A DNA stretch of 55,843 nucleotides from Bacteroides sp. UBA1773 (GCA_002315285.1 DCGR01000057.1:1-55843), one strand, 5' to 3'. Shown: positions 1-9,104, counted from the first letter of the stretch. Made by a program: numbers and translations. Notes: generated by a model not told the origin, from the sequence alone.

Positions 1-44
1 GCATGGTTGTATATGGGATTTTCGGGTGTTATCTTTATGATTGT

Positions 45-404
45 TCAATTGGTCGATATTCTTTTCAAGCATGAGTAGAGGTGGTCATACGTAAAAACAT
101 GTTCTATAAATTGCCGATAGGGCCATGTCAGGTTATCGTCAATCTTGACATCCGACATTGGTGCCTTATGTTTGGCATGGGCAAAGTTATCAATAATGGT
201 TGGGCAAATCACAATAAATCATGGAAGTTGTTTCGGATTCATCCAATATTTTTCTTTTATGTCCTATAAACGGGCTTTGTTCACGTGTTTTCGGAACCAG
301 TGGAATGCCACCAGTGTGTCCAAGACTATCAGAAATTCCTCTTTTTTTTGCCGATAAATCTTATCAATGATTTCAAGAACATTTATCCAAAATAGCTTCT
401 TCAT
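45..404 (-). pseudogene. Decayed ORF of unknown family, two in-frame stops
   Basis: On the minus strand an ATG at 402-404 opens a frame that reads to a stop at 45-47 (120 codons) but is interrupted by TAG at 264-266 and TGA at 219-221. The three pieces have protein-like composition: a basic, Trp-containing first part, a middle with DIKEKYWMNP, and an end with SDVKIDDNLTWPYRQFIEH. I do not recognise the family. A gene broken by point mutations would explain one shared frame with two stops; chance is the alternative. Nothing else gene-like is visible in bases 1-509 apart from the promoter of the next gene. Confidence 0.3.
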
Positions 405-418
405 CAATAAAAATGTTG

Positions 419-426
419 TAATTTTG
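419..426 (+). promoter_or_regulatory. Bacteroidetes-type -7 box for the 510 gene
   Basis: TAATTTTG matches the TAnnTTTG -7 consensus of Bacteroidetes and is followed by GC. It lies 84 bases before the ATG at 510. A good -33 element is not evident, so this is a motif call only. Confidence 0.5.
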
Positions 427-509
427 CAGCCGTTTCTGGAACTCATGCCTATCGGATTCCAAAACAAATAACTGATGATGTGAAACTTCAAGACAACAGA
501 CTTTGACTG

Positions 510-1481
510 ATGAAAATCCTTTATGAAATATCCCATTGGGTTGCAGCCCATATCACGTTTTGTGTGGTGCTTGTATCGGCATTGGCATTGACAGTTCCAT
601 TTACATTCATCTGGATGGGAACGGGGACCGTAACCCCCATGCTTGGGGTGGTGATGTTTGGCATGGGGCTGACTTTGAAGCCTGCCGATTTCAAACCTGT
701 CATCGTGCATCCGAAAGAAATGATCATTGGCGAAGTGGCGCAGTTCGTGATTATGCCATCCGTGGCATGGGTGCTTTGCAAAGTGCTTGCACTACCCACG
801 GAGCTTGCTTTGGGAGTGATTCTTGTTGGGTGCTGTCCTGGCGGTACGGCCAGCAATGTGATTTGCTATTTGGCAAAGGGCGATGTGGCGTTGAGTGTGG
901 CAATGACAGGTGTATCGACTTTGGTGGCTCCTTTCGCCACTCCTGTACTTGTGCTTTTGTTGGCTGGTGAGGAGGTCAGCGTAGATGTGTTGGGCATGTT
1001 TATGAGTATCGTACAAGTGGTGATTCTGCCCATAGTGCTTGGCTTTGCGGTAAATCGTTATTTCCGCAAGTTCTCCGAGGCCGTCACGCCCTTGTTGCCA
1101 TTGGTTTCAACGATAGCCATTGTTTCCATACTTGGAATTGTGGTGGCACATAACGCGCAGGGAATCCTCTCGTGCAGTTTGGTGGTGGCTGTGGCGGTGA
1201 TACTGCATAATGTTTCTGGACTGTTTTTCGGCTATTGGGTTGGACGTGTGTTTGGCTTGGATGCGGCAAAACGCACAGCCGTTTCGATAGAGGTCGGAAT
1301 GCAGAATTCAGGGCTTGCCACCTCACTTGCGGCTACGCATTTTGCCATGTTTCCCATGGCAGCAGTGCCAGGAGCCATGTTCTCCGCCTGGCATAATTTT
1401 TCGGGAAGCATTGCTGCGCAATGGTTCAGTCGTCCTACGAAATTACGCGATGTAAGCGGCCTGAACAGGTCACAAGGGTAG
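510..1481 (+). CDS. Bile acid:sodium symporter family (BASS) transporter
   Basis: A 323-residue polytopic membrane protein, predicted to import an organic anion with sodium across the inner membrane. The family signatures are visible: a GCCPGGTASN stretch near residue 112 and the EVGMQNSGLA motif near residue 260, which in this family lie at the crossing helices that bind sodium and substrate. Hydrophobic segments run through almost the whole length. The substrate cannot be told from the sequence; bile acids, pantoate, pyruvate and other carboxylates are all known for the family. The ATG at 510 gives the usual family length. Its last 12 bases overlap the end of the convergent AraC-type gene. 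Confidence 0.88.
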   Translation: MKILYEISHWVAAHITFCVVLVSALALTVPFTFIWMGTGTVTPMLGVVMFGMGLTLKPADFKPVIVHPKEMIIGEVAQFVIMPSVAWVLCKVLALPTELALGVILVGCCPGGTASNVICYLAKGDVALSVAMTGVSTLVAPFATPVLVLLLAGEEVSVDVLGMFMSIVQVVILPIVLGFAVNRYFRKFSEAVTPLLPLVSTIAIVSILGIVVAHNAQGILSCSLVVAVAVILHNVSGLFFGYWVGRVFGLDAAKRTAVSIEVGMQNSGLATSLAATHFAMFPMAAVPGAMFSAWHNFSGSIAAQWFSRPTKLRDVSGLNRSQG

Positions 1482-1880
1482 GGAGAAATCCATCAAATGA
1501 TCTTCTCCTGCCTGATAGTGTGCGAGAAATTGTTTGGGAGTCCAACCAGTCTCGCGTTTAAAGGCAGCATAGAAAACACTTCTCGACACGAATCCGCTGT
1601 GCAGGTAAACAGCTTGGATGGATGTGTCCTTACGGATAATGAGCATCTTGGCATATCGGATCCGATAACGGTTGATGATGGTCTTGAAGTTGCCGCCCAA
1701 GCGTGTGTTGAAAATTGCGGAGAGGTAGGCAGTATTGGTTCCCACAGCCTTACACATACTGGCAAGCGAGAGGTCGGGATCCAAATACGTCTTTTTCGCA
1801 AGAAGCTCAACCACGAGGTTATATATTCGTTCCTCGGTTTGCCTTTTATGTGAAGCTAATATCTCTTCGGATTCTTCCAT
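1470..1880 (-). CDS. Short AraC-family DNA-binding protein
   Basis: A 136-residue protein made almost only of the AraC/XylS double helix-turn-helix domain. The first helix-turn-helix is around SLASMCKAVGTNTAYLSAIF; the second holds the diagnostic SGFVSRSVFYAAFKRETGWTP followed by PKQFLAHY. About 30 residues precede it, too few for a ligand-binding domain. The frame is open up to 1913, but a -7 box lies at 1911-1918, so that upstream ATG would be at the promoter itself; I chose the ATG at 1880. It is divergent from the esterase gene at 2002, which it may regulate (inference). It lacks a sensor domain, so its signal must come from a partner or from its own expression level. Confidence 0.82.
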   Translation of the reverse strand: MEESEEILASHKRQTEERIYNLVVELLAKKTYLDPDLSLASMCKAVGTNTAYLSAIFNTRLGGNFKTIINRYRIRYAKMLIIRKDTSIQAVYLHSGFVSRSVFYAAFKRETGWTPKQFLAHYQAGEDHLMDFSLPL

Positions 1881-1910
1881 GTGTTTTCTTGAGTTTTTGA
1901 ACGTGCACGG

Positions 1911-1918
1911 CAAAGATA
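1911..1918 (-). promoter_or_regulatory. -7 box of the AraC-type gene
   Basis: On the minus strand this reads TATCTTTG, a perfect TAnnTTTG match followed by C. It sits about 30 bases upstream of the ATG at 1880 and argues against the ATG at 1913. Confidence 0.55.
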
Positions 1919-1938
1919 GTGTTTTTTCTGTTGTTGCC

Positions 1939-1970
1939 TTGCCGTTTTAGTGGAAATGTTTATATCTTTG
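1939..1970 (+). promoter_or_regulatory. Promoter of the esterase/cyclophilin pair
   Basis: TTG at 1939-1941 and TATCTTTG at 1963-1970, with 21 bases between, resemble the Bacteroidetes -33/-7 pair. The gene starts at 2002. This promoter and that of the AraC-type gene diverge within 60 bases. Confidence 0.6.
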
Positions 1971-2001
1971 CGCAGTAATCATTAAAAAACACACAGTTGT
2001 T

Positions 2002-2832
2002 ATGAGAAAGTCAATATTTGCTGCAACGTTTATGTTATTTTCCATGAGTATGGTCATGCAAGCACAAGAACAAAGAATCTGGCCAGAGAAATTGCCCGAC
2101 AATGTCGCTTTGAAAGCTGGTGAAATGCAACAGACAATGGGCGAGGATGGTATTCTGCGCATCACCCAGATGCACACTCCTACGTTAGAGAAGTTCGAGG
2201 TAAAGAAGAGTAATAAGGACAAGGTCATCATTATTTGTCCGGGTGGAGGCTACGGCATACTTGCCATCAACCACGAGGGAACGGAAATAGCGCAGTGGCT
2301 CAACAGCCTGGGATACACGGCCTACATCCTGCGCTACAGGGTGCCCAAGGATCGCGAAGGAGCTTTGCAGGATGCACAACGTGCGGTGAAAATAGTCAAA
2401 TCGGAAAATCCGGACAAGAAGGTCGGCATCATGGGATTCTCGGCAGGTGCAAGCTTGTCGTGTCGCACTGCCACTCGTCACAAGTTGCCGGCTTACACAC
2501 CAACCGATGAAATCGACAAGTTGTCGCCAAGGGTGGATTTTGCTGCCTTGATTTATCCTGCCTACATGGATGATGGAGAAAATCGCACCCTGACTCCCGA
2601 ACTCACCATCGACGACACCACCCCACCGATGTTTGTGTTCCAGGCTGCCGATGATGTGTATGGCAACAGTGCATTGGTAATTTCGCAAGCATTGCGCGAC
2701 CATAAGATTCCTGTGGAACTCCACATCTATCCAAAGGGTGGCCATGGATATGGACTTCGCGACTATCTAGCCCATGCAGCCAGCATTTGGCCCAAACTGA
2801 TGGAAACCTGGCTCGAAAACTTAACTTTTTAA
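2002..2832 (+). CDS. Secreted alpha/beta-hydrolase, acetylxylan-esterase-like
   Basis: A 276-residue secreted esterase. Residues 1-21 form a signal peptide ending in MQAQ. The alpha/beta-hydrolase core shows an oxyanion-hole stretch CPGGGY near residue 77, the nucleophile elbow GFSAGA with Ser147, an Asp in FQAADDVYG near residue 217 and His248 in KGGHGYG. Proteins of this type in Bacteroidetes remove acetyl groups from plant glycans such as xylan; that substrate is an inference here, as no xylanase is nearby. The cyclophilin gene begins 9 bases downstream, so the two are probably cotranscribed. The divergent AraC-type gene may be its regulator. Confidence 0.83.
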   Translation: MRKSIFAATFMLFSMSMVMQAQEQRIWPEKLPDNVALKAGEMQQTMGEDGILRITQMHTPTLEKFEVKKSNKDKVIIICPGGGYGILAINHEGTEIAQWLNSLGYTAYILRYRVPKDREGALQDAQRAVKIVKSENPDKKVGIMGFSAGASLSCRTATRHKLPAYTPTDEIDKLSPRVDFAALIYPAYMDDGENRTLTPELTIDDTTPPMFVFQAADDVYGNSALVISQALRDHKIPVELHIYPKGGHGYGLRDYLAHAASIWPKLMETWLENLTF

Positions 2833-2841
2833 TTGACACAC

Positions 2842-3576
2842 ATGAGAATATTCTCTTTATTCATCGTCATGCTTTCTATATTTTCTTTATTCTCGTGCGG
2901 TTCAAAAAGCAAATCAAGCAATGTCGTTGATGACCGTGTCAGAATATGCGTTGAAACCAACAAAGGAGCATTTACGGTGGCCCTTTACAATGAGACACCG
3001 CTCCATCGCGACAATTTCATCAAGTTAGTGCGCGATGGCGTGTATGAGAACACTCTTTTTCATCGGGTCATCAAGGGTTTCATGGTTCAGGCGGGAGACC
3101 CGAACAGCAAGGATGCTCCCAATGGTGCGCTTTTGGGTGATGGTGACATGGGTTACACCATCCCTGCCGAGTTCAATCCAAACCTTTTCCACAAGCGCGG
3201 AGCACTAGCAGCCGCACGCATGGGCGATGAGGTGAACCCTGAGAAACGCTCATCAGGTTGTCAGTTCTATGTGGTTACCGGACGGAAATACCGCGAAGGC
3301 GAACTTTTGGAGATAGAGGGATATGTCAACAACACACGTCTGCAGGCTGTTGGTGAGGAGCAATACATGAAGGAACCCAAGTTCAAGTATTCCGATGCCC
3401 AAAAGCAAATCTATTCCAGCCAAGGAGGTACTCCTTTCCTCGACACCAACTACACTGTGTTTGGTGAGGTGATAGAGGGTATGAGCGTCATCGAGGATAT
3501 AGAAAACTCCATTACCGATGGCAACGACCGACCGACCTCCAATGTGCGAATCTTGAAGGCTGCGATAGTGAAATGA
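2842..3576 (+). CDS. Cyclophilin-type peptidyl-prolyl isomerase lipoprotein
   Basis: A 244-residue periplasmic or membrane-anchored prolyl isomerase that assists folding of exported proteins. The N-terminus is a lipoprotein signal with lipobox LFSC. The cyclophilin core is clear: FHRVIKGFMVQAGDP, the AARMGDEVNPEKRSSGCQFYV stretch (active-site Arg and Gln-Phe) and TVFGEVIEGMSVIEDI. About 60 extra residues between the CQFYV strand and TVFGEV enlarge the usual 165-residue fold; similar inserts are known in Bacteroidetes cyclophilins. A TTG three codons upstream is in frame, but the ATG at 2842 fits the signal peptide better. It follows the esterase by 9 bases. Confidence 0.9.
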   Translation: MRIFSLFIVMLSIFSLFSCGSKSKSSNVVDDRVRICVETNKGAFTVALYNETPLHRDNFIKLVRDGVYENTLFHRVIKGFMVQAGDPNSKDAPNGALLGDGDMGYTIPAEFNPNLFHKRGALAAARMGDEVNPEKRSSGCQFYVVTGRKYREGELLEIEGYVNNTRLQAVGEEQYMKEPKFKYSDAQKQIYSSQGGTPFLDTNYTVFGEVIEGMSVIEDIENSITDGNDRPTSNVRILKAAIVK

Positions 3577-3807
3577 CTTTCATGGAGAGGTTTCACCAAA
3601 CTGCTTTTAGGTTTTACAGACCACTAGTATAAAATGTTTAGTTACGCTGGCACGCCTCTCCCCTGTGTCCCTATCCCACTCTACCTTTCCTCTTCCACGG
3701 CAAACACAGTACCGACGCTACAATACCTCAAATTCATTCAATTTAAACGTATCACCCATCCATAGATGCAACAAGAAATGGAAACGAAAGCACATAAGCC
3801 GTCATGA

Positions 3808-5550
3808 TCACTTTCCAAGCAACGCATACGCACACCATAGAATGGGTGCCTGACCATGGAAGTCGCCAACGATGCGGGGACGGTCGTAATAGTATTGCTT
3901 GCTGTTTTTCTTTCCCGTACCCATGCATACTTCTTCTAGGTCGTCGTTGGAGTTGAGGTAATTGACCAGCGAAAGCCATGCGCGACGCGCCACCGGAGCG
4001 TATTCGTCATAATCCAACCAGCCATTCCTTACACCCAGTATCATGGCATAGGCATACATGGCGGTGCCCGACGTTTCGGGCCAGAAATCGGGTTCATCGA
4101 CCAATTCATTCCACATTCCGTCGGCATATTGGTAATCCTTCAGTGTCAGCATCATGCGACGATAGCCCTCAAGTATCTGCTTCCGGTCGGCATTGTCGGC
4201 AGGAAGTGCCCGAAGCAGTTCCGCCATGCCAGCAGCCATCCAGCCATCGCCCCGCGCCCAGATATAGGGGACATCGGGTGCATGATAGAACAGGCCATTG
4301 GGGAGCTGCAATTCCTTCAGGTAGAGAAGCATCTCCTTGGCAGCACGGTTGACATACTTGGCATTGCCCGACGCATGGGATGCCTGCGACTGCACGATGG
4401 TGATCATGAACATGTCATCGATCCACAAGCGAGTCTGCCAGGTATATCCCTTTTTTGCCCATGCCTTTTCCTCGTCGGTAGCATTGTCTGGAAGCTTCCA
4501 CTGGTCGTCGGCATAAGGCATTCCCAACTTGCTGTATTTCTGGTCGCGGGTGAGCATAAAGAACTCGAGCGGGAGGCAGCCGAACATGGTGTGATCGACA
4601 TGATCCTTGCGGGGACAGTATTGGCTATCGGTGTTGACGAACTCATCGAAACGGTGCTGGAGACGGTCGATGAGGATGTTGTCGCCAACAGCCTGTGCGT
4701 AGCGCAGCGCCCCAAGCCACGTGCACACCTCGGCATAATGCACACCATACTTGCGATAATAATCGGCGTACTGATGACCGCTGGAGAGCAGATGATAGCC
4801 CAATCGGCGACCTACCTCGATGGGAGCATAGCCTGTGGGGAAATTGACGAGGTCGGTGGGATAACCGAGCGCTTCGGCAATGACATCGGACACGCGATTG
4901 GCCGCTGCCCGGATGCCCAGTGGGGTAAGATGGGTGCCATCGCCACCAATGAAGTAGTTGGGGTTCTTCTCCAAAGCCCTGTAGAGGTCATTGAGCACGA
5001 CAGGCTTGTTGGCAAAGAAATCGGCAGCAATCCGGTTGCGCGCCTTGACGCGGTCGTTGCCTGTGGCAAACTGGTAGTGCGCATCGCGATCACGCAACGG
5101 CGTGCTCATTGCCCAGATGAGCTTGGCCTGAGGTGCCTGCGTTGTGATGAGTCCATAGAGTGCGGGCAGTGCTGCGGAATAGACCTGTTCGGAATAGTCG
5201 AAGCCATGAAGTCCGTTGCTGCAATGAATGACATCGAAACGATTCTGCTTCAGTGCCAATGCCACCTCATCGAGCAAGGCAGGGTCGCCCAGCGATCTGG
5301 ATGTGGCAAGGCGTGCCACATAGGCTTTGTTGGCGAGTTGCGCCTCAACATTGTCGTAGTATTGGCGTGTGATGGAATTGCCGATAAGCAAGACGCGAGG
5401 CAATTTGGCATCGTTGCAATGGGGTGCCCAAAGGTCGAGCCACTCGATGTTCTCACACCTTATGGGGCCGTTGTCGGTTTGTGCCACGGCCAGCTGCACA
5501 AGGAACGACATTGCAGCCAGAAGAAAGAGATTTTGGATTCGAAGTTTCAT
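3808..5550 (-). CDS. Secreted SGNH hydrolase - GH105 fusion
   Basis: A 580-residue two-domain enzyme with a signal peptide (residues 1-23, ending AVAQ). Residues 50-235 are an SGNH/GDSL-type esterase: LLIGNS with Ser59, SNGLHG near 112 and GGDGTHLTPLG with Asp204 and His207. Residues 240-580 are a GH88/GH105 alpha/alpha-barrel: HMFG-like HTMFG, LWIDDMFM with Asp378/Asp379, WARGDGW and YADGMW. GH105 enzymes hydrolyse the unsaturated uronyl residue left by polysaccharide lyases, classically from rhamnogalacturonan, so the fusion may deacetylate an oligosaccharide and then cut off its unsaturated end. GNS replaces the textbook GDS. It lies 14 bases downstream of a second secreted hydrolase and is probably in its operon. 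Confidence 0.88.
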   Translation of the reverse strand: MKLRIQNLFLLAAMSFLVQLAVAQTDNGPIRCENIEWLDLWAPHCNDAKLPRVLLIGNSITRQYYDNVEAQLANKAYVARLATSRSLGDPALLDEVALALKQNRFDVIHCSNGLHGFDYSEQVYSAALPALYGLITTQAPQAKLIWAMSTPLRDRDAHYQFATGNDRVKARNRIAADFFANKPVVLNDLYRALEKNPNYFIGGDGTHLTPLGIRAAANRVSDVIAEALGYPTDLVNFPTGYAPIEVGRRLGYHLLSSGHQYADYYRKYGVHYAEVCTWLGALRYAQAVGDNILIDRLQHRFDEFVNTDSQYCPRKDHVDHTMFGCLPLEFFMLTRDQKYSKLGMPYADDQWKLPDNATDEEKAWAKKGYTWQTRLWIDDMFMITIVQSQASHASGNAKYVNRAAKEMLLYLKELQLPNGLFYHAPDVPYIWARGDGWMAAGMAELLRALPADNADRKQILEGYRRMMLTLKDYQYADGMWNELVDEPDFWPETSGTAMYAYAMILGVRNGWLDYDEYAPVARRAWLSLVNYLNSNDDLEEVCMGTGKKNSKQYYYDRPRIVGDFHGQAPILWCAYALLGK

Positions 5551-5564
5551 GTCTTGATTTGTCT

Positions 5565-6395
5565 TTATTGTTTTTCACTGAAAAAATCGACGACAGGCTG
5601 GGTCTTGTCGGGATCCAGCCCATGTGGATGATGTCCGAAGAGGTCTCTTTTGGTGACCCGTATGTCGCCACCGGCTGTTGCGAACCGCTTGGCAAATGGC
5701 TCACAATTGTTTTCGGGCAACACTGTCTGGTCCTGTCCGCCATAGAGCAACAAGATGGGGATGCGGGCAGCCGCCAACCGCTCTGCCATGTTGAGGGGCA
5801 TCCGGGGGTCGGATGACCAGTCACGACGGTCGGGCAAGTCGGTTGCCCACGACCCTATCGACTCGGGCGAAAGGTTTTTCCTGTCGTGGAAGGTAAGCAA
5901 GGGCGCGTCGAGATAGATGCGGCTTACATTCTGAGGATAGTGGGTGGCATAGCGCACAGAGTAGAAACCACCCCAACTCATGCCGATGAGGTTGGCCTTA
6001 GGATGCAAGTGGAGCGTATCGGTGAGATAGGCCTGGAAGGAGGCAAACACCTGTAAGGCAGCATCATCGGCACGTGTATCGTAAGCCTCGAGCGTGACAT
6101 GATGGAAGCCCTTGCGCAACAGGTCGGGCACCCCGGTGCGATCGACGTATGCCTCGGCCCACTGCATGGTCCATGTCCACGGATTTCCAGGTTGCGGTTC
6201 GCACTCGGGCAACACAATCCATGCAGTACGTCCTCCGAAATCGAACTTGATACGCTTGAAGCCATGCCACACATCCTCCGACTGAATGGCATGAGTGGCA
6301 GCAATGGTTTCCTTTACGGAATCATAGCGCTGTCGGGCCTGGCCGGGTGCTACAAGAGCCAGCAAGAAGACGATGAAGAGCAATTGATTTTTCAT
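5565..6395 (-). CDS. Secreted alpha/beta-hydrolase (serine esterase/peptidase-like)
   Basis: A 276-residue protein with a signal peptide (1-20, ending GQA). The alpha/beta-hydrolase triad can be placed: Ser140 in IGMSWGG, Asp222 in YGGQDQTV, and a C-terminal His among GHHPHGL (255-258). A conserved-looking WTWTMQW segment follows the first strand. The substrate is unknown; the location just upstream of the SGNH-GH105 gene (14-base gap) suggests an esterase acting on the same oligosaccharide. A hairpin at 6425-6465 separates it from alaS, so it has its own promoter or depends on read-through; no clear -7 box is visible in the 90 bases between. Confidence 0.78.
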   Translation of the reverse strand: MKNQLLFIVFLLALVAPGQARQRYDSVKETIAATHAIQSEDVWHGFKRIKFDFGGRTAWIVLPECEPQPGNPWTWTMQWAEAYVDRTGVPDLLRKGFHHVTLEAYDTRADDAALQVFASFQAYLTDTLHLHPKANLIGMSWGGFYSVRYATHYPQNVSRIYLDAPLLTFHDRKNLSPESIGSWATDLPDRRDWSSDPRMPLNMAERLAAARIPILLLYGGQDQTVLPENNCEPFAKRFATAGGDIRVTKRDLFGHHPHGLDPDKTQPVVDFFSEKQ

Positions 6396-6424
6396 GATGA
6401 CAAGTTTTTACAGGTTATTGGATG

Positions 6425-6465
6425 AAAAGCCTGCCACGCCTACTGTCAGGACATGACAGGCTTTT
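6425..6465 (-). terminator. Hairpin terminator downstream of alaS
   Basis: The arms 6425-6436 and 6454-6465 are complementary over 12 positions with one mismatch, and the outer ends are an A run and a T run. It lies 20 bases after the alaS stop on the minus strand and reads as an intrinsic terminator. Confidence 0.7.
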
Positions 6466-6485
6466 CGGGATAGCTACGCTGCGGC

Positions 6486-9104
6486 TCAAAGTCCGGCCAG
6501 TTCGACGACCTTCTCGATGGCCAGCTTCAGGTTGGCTGCGTCCTTACCTCCAGCCGTTGCGAAGTGAGGCTGTCCGCCACCGCCACCTTGAATCAGCCTG
6601 GCTGCCTCACGCACCATCTTGCCTGCGTGCAGGCCTCGCTGCACGAGATCGTCGGTGAGCATGACGGTAAGCATGGGCTTGTCGAGTTGCAAGGTCCCAA
6701 GCACCACAAGCAGATTGACCGAAACTTCGGCACGAAGCTGGAACGCGATGTCCTTGGCCACTTCGGCAGGCAAGGGCAGGAGACTCTTGACGACCTTCAC
6801 CCCATTCTCCTCGATAGCCTTGGCCAAAAGCTCGTTCTTGCATGCCACCGCCTTCTCCTTCACGAAATCCTCGACTTGCTTCTTGAGGGTGGCGTTTTCC
6901 TCGATGGACTTGCGGATGGCGGCATTCAGGTCGGGGACATTATTGAAGAGCGCCTTCAACGTGCGCATGGTGTCCTCCATGGCATCGAGCATCTGCTCTA
7001 CCTTCGCACCGGTAATGGCCTCGATGCGGCGAACGCCTGCGGCAACAGAACTTTCGGAAAGAATCCGGACCATACCGATTTTGCCAGTAGCCGACACATG
7101 CGTGCCTCCACAGAACTCGATGGACGAACCGAACTGGACTACGCGGACCTCATCGCCATATTTTTCGCCAAAGAGCGCGATGGCTCCGAGTTCCTTGGCC
7201 TTTTCGATGGGCAGATTGCGATACTCGGTAAGCGGTACGTTCTGACGAATCTTGGCGTTCACCAAATGCTCCACCTCGCGCAACTGTTCATCGGTGACTT
7301 TCTGGAAGTGGCTGAAGTCAAAGCGAAGCGAGTCGGGGGTAACCAACGAGCCTTTCTGCTCGACATGAGTGCCCAGCACTTGGCGCAGAGCCTCGTCGAG
7401 CAGGTGGGTGCATGAGTGGTTGGCGGCACAGGCATCGCGCTTCTCGGTATCGACGCACGCCATGATAGGAGCATCGGGATGCGTAGGCAATGTCTTGGCT
7501 ATGTGGACGGGAAGATTGTTCTCTTTCTTTGTGTCGATAATCTCAATGGTCTCGAACTCGCTGCACAGCACGCCAGAGTCGCCCACCTGTCCGCCACCCT
7601 CTGCATAGAACGGGGTGTCGCTCAACACGATCTGATAGAGCGTCTGGTTTTTCTGCCTGATCTGCCGATAGCGCAGGATGCTGGTTTCGTATTCGGTGTA
7701 GTCATATCCCACAAAGCGTGTCTCGCCTTCGTTGAGCGTAATCCAGTCGCCCGTCTCGATGGATGCGGCATTGCGGGCACGTTGTTTCTGCTTTTGCATC
7801 TCGCTGTTGAACTCCTGCTCGTTGACGGTCATGTCGTTCTCGCGCAGAATGAGTTCGGTGAGGTCGAGAGGGAATCCGTAGGTGTCGTACAACACGAATC
7901 CATCCACACCGCTGATTTCCTTCCTGCCTGCGGCCTTGGCATCGCACATAATCTTGTCGAGCAAGCGGATGCCCGTCTCGAGGGTTTTCAGAAACGCGTC
8001 TTCCTCTTCCTTCATGACCTTTTCGATGAGCGTACGCTGTGCAAGCAGTTCGGGATAGGCATTGCCCATGTTGTCGAGCAGGACAGGCAGCAGCCTAAAC
8101 ATGAACGCCTGCTTGAAGCCGAGGAAGGTGTAGCCATAACGGACGGCACGACGCAGGATGCGACGGATGACATAGCCTGCCTTGGCATTGCTTGGCAACT
8201 GTCCGTCAGTGATGGAAAAGGCGATGGTACGGATATGGTCGGCGATGACGCGCATGGCGATGTCGGTCTTTTCGTTGGCACCATACCTGATGCCAGCCAT
8301 GTTGCCAATGGCCATGAGCATGGGCTGGAACACGTCGGTGTCGTAATTGGAAGTCTTGCCTTGCAACGTGCGGACCAGACGTTCGAAACCCATACCTGTG
8401 TCGATGACCTTTGCAGGAAGCGGTTCGAGGCTGTGATCGGCCTTACGGTTGTACTGCATGAACACGAGGTTCCAGATTTCGATGACCTGTGGATGGTCCT
8501 TGTTCACCAGCTGGGCACCTGGTGTCAGTGCCTTTTCAGCCGCAGGACGGGAATCGACATGAATCTCTGAGCAAGGTCCACACGGACCCGTATCGCCCAT
8601 CTCCCAGAAGTTGTCGTGCTTGTTGCCATTAATGATATGGTCCTTGGGCAAGAACTGTTCCCAAATGGCAGCGGCCTCGTTGTCGCGTTCGATACCATCC
8701 TCACCTGAGCCCTCAAACACGGTAGCATACAGGTCGGCAGGATCGAGCTTGAGCACATCGACCAGATACTCCCATGCCCAACTGATGGCCTCTTTTTTGA
8801 AATAATCGCCAAACGACCAGTTGCCAAGCATCTCGAACATGGTGTGGTGATAGGTGTCGTGACCGACCTCCTCCAGATCATTATGTTTTCCACTTACGCG
8901 GAGGCACTTCTGCGAGTCGGCTACACGTTGATACTTTGCCGCATGATTGCCGAGAATGATGTCCTTGAACTGATTCATTCCGGCATTGGTAAACATTAAA
9001 GTGGGGTCATCCTTGATAACCATAGGAGCCGAAGGTACAATCTGGTGTCCTTTCGACTCAAAGAAACTCTTGAACGAGTCTCTGATTTCATTTGCTGTCA
9101 TCAT
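6486..9104 (-). CDS. alaS: Alanyl-tRNA synthetase
   Basis: An 872-residue class II synthetase that charges tRNA-Ala and hydrolyses mischarged Ser or Gly. Order of parts: catalytic core from residue 1 (TANEIRDSFKSFFESKGH, then FTNAGMNQFKD and the GMGFERLV motif 3), an editing domain with the zinc ligands HSCTH and CGGTH, and the C-Ala domain ending with the Gly-rich GGGGGQPHFATAGGK. The length is full for the family. The first of two consecutive Met codons is chosen because the M-x-T-A start fits related bacterial sequences as I recall them. The nearest promoter-like sequence lies about 280 bases upstream, giving an unusually long leader. The divergent neighbour is a MerR-type regulator. Confidence 0.98.
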   Translation of the reverse strand: MMTANEIRDSFKSFFESKGHQIVPSAPMVIKDDPTLMFTNAGMNQFKDIILGNHAAKYQRVADSQKCLRVSGKHNDLEEVGHDTYHHTMFEMLGNWSFGDYFKKEAISWAWEYLVDVLKLDPADLYATVFEGSGEDGIERDNEAAAIWEQFLPKDHIINGNKHDNFWEMGDTGPCGPCSEIHVDSRPAAEKALTPGAQLVNKDHPQVIEIWNLVFMQYNRKADHSLEPLPAKVIDTGMGFERLVRTLQGKTSNYDTDVFQPMLMAIGNMAGIRYGANEKTDIAMRVIADHIRTIAFSITDGQLPSNAKAGYVIRRILRRAVRYGYTFLGFKQAFMFRLLPVLLDNMGNAYPELLAQRTLIEKVMKEEEDAFLKTLETGIRLLDKIMCDAKAAGRKEISGVDGFVLYDTYGFPLDLTELILRENDMTVNEQEFNSEMQKQKQRARNAASIETGDWITLNEGETRFVGYDYTEYETSILRYRQIRQKNQTLYQIVLSDTPFYAEGGGQVGDSGVLCSEFETIEIIDTKKENNLPVHIAKTLPTHPDAPIMACVDTEKRDACAANHSCTHLLDEALRQVLGTHVEQKGSLVTPDSLRFDFSHFQKVTDEQLREVEHLVNAKIRQNVPLTEYRNLPIEKAKELGAIALFGEKYGDEVRVVQFGSSIEFCGGTHVSATGKIGMVRILSESSVAAGVRRIEAITGAKVEQMLDAMEDTMRTLKALFNNVPDLNAAIRKSIEENATLKKQVEDFVKEKAVACKNELLAKAIEENGVKVVKSLLPLPAEVAKDIAFQLRAEVSVNLLVVLGTLQLDKPMLTVMLTDDLVQRGLHAGKMVREAARLIQGGGGGQPHFATAGGKDAANLKLAIEKVVELAGL

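Noticed and set aside
4129..5631. A 500-codon open frame on the plus strand
   Set aside because: It is the mirror of the SGNH-GH105 gene on the other strand; it has no domain, and its composition follows the codon bias of the real gene.
7416..8570. A 384-codon open frame opposite alaS
   Set aside because: alaS is certain over this interval and the plus-strand frame has no recognisable protein features.
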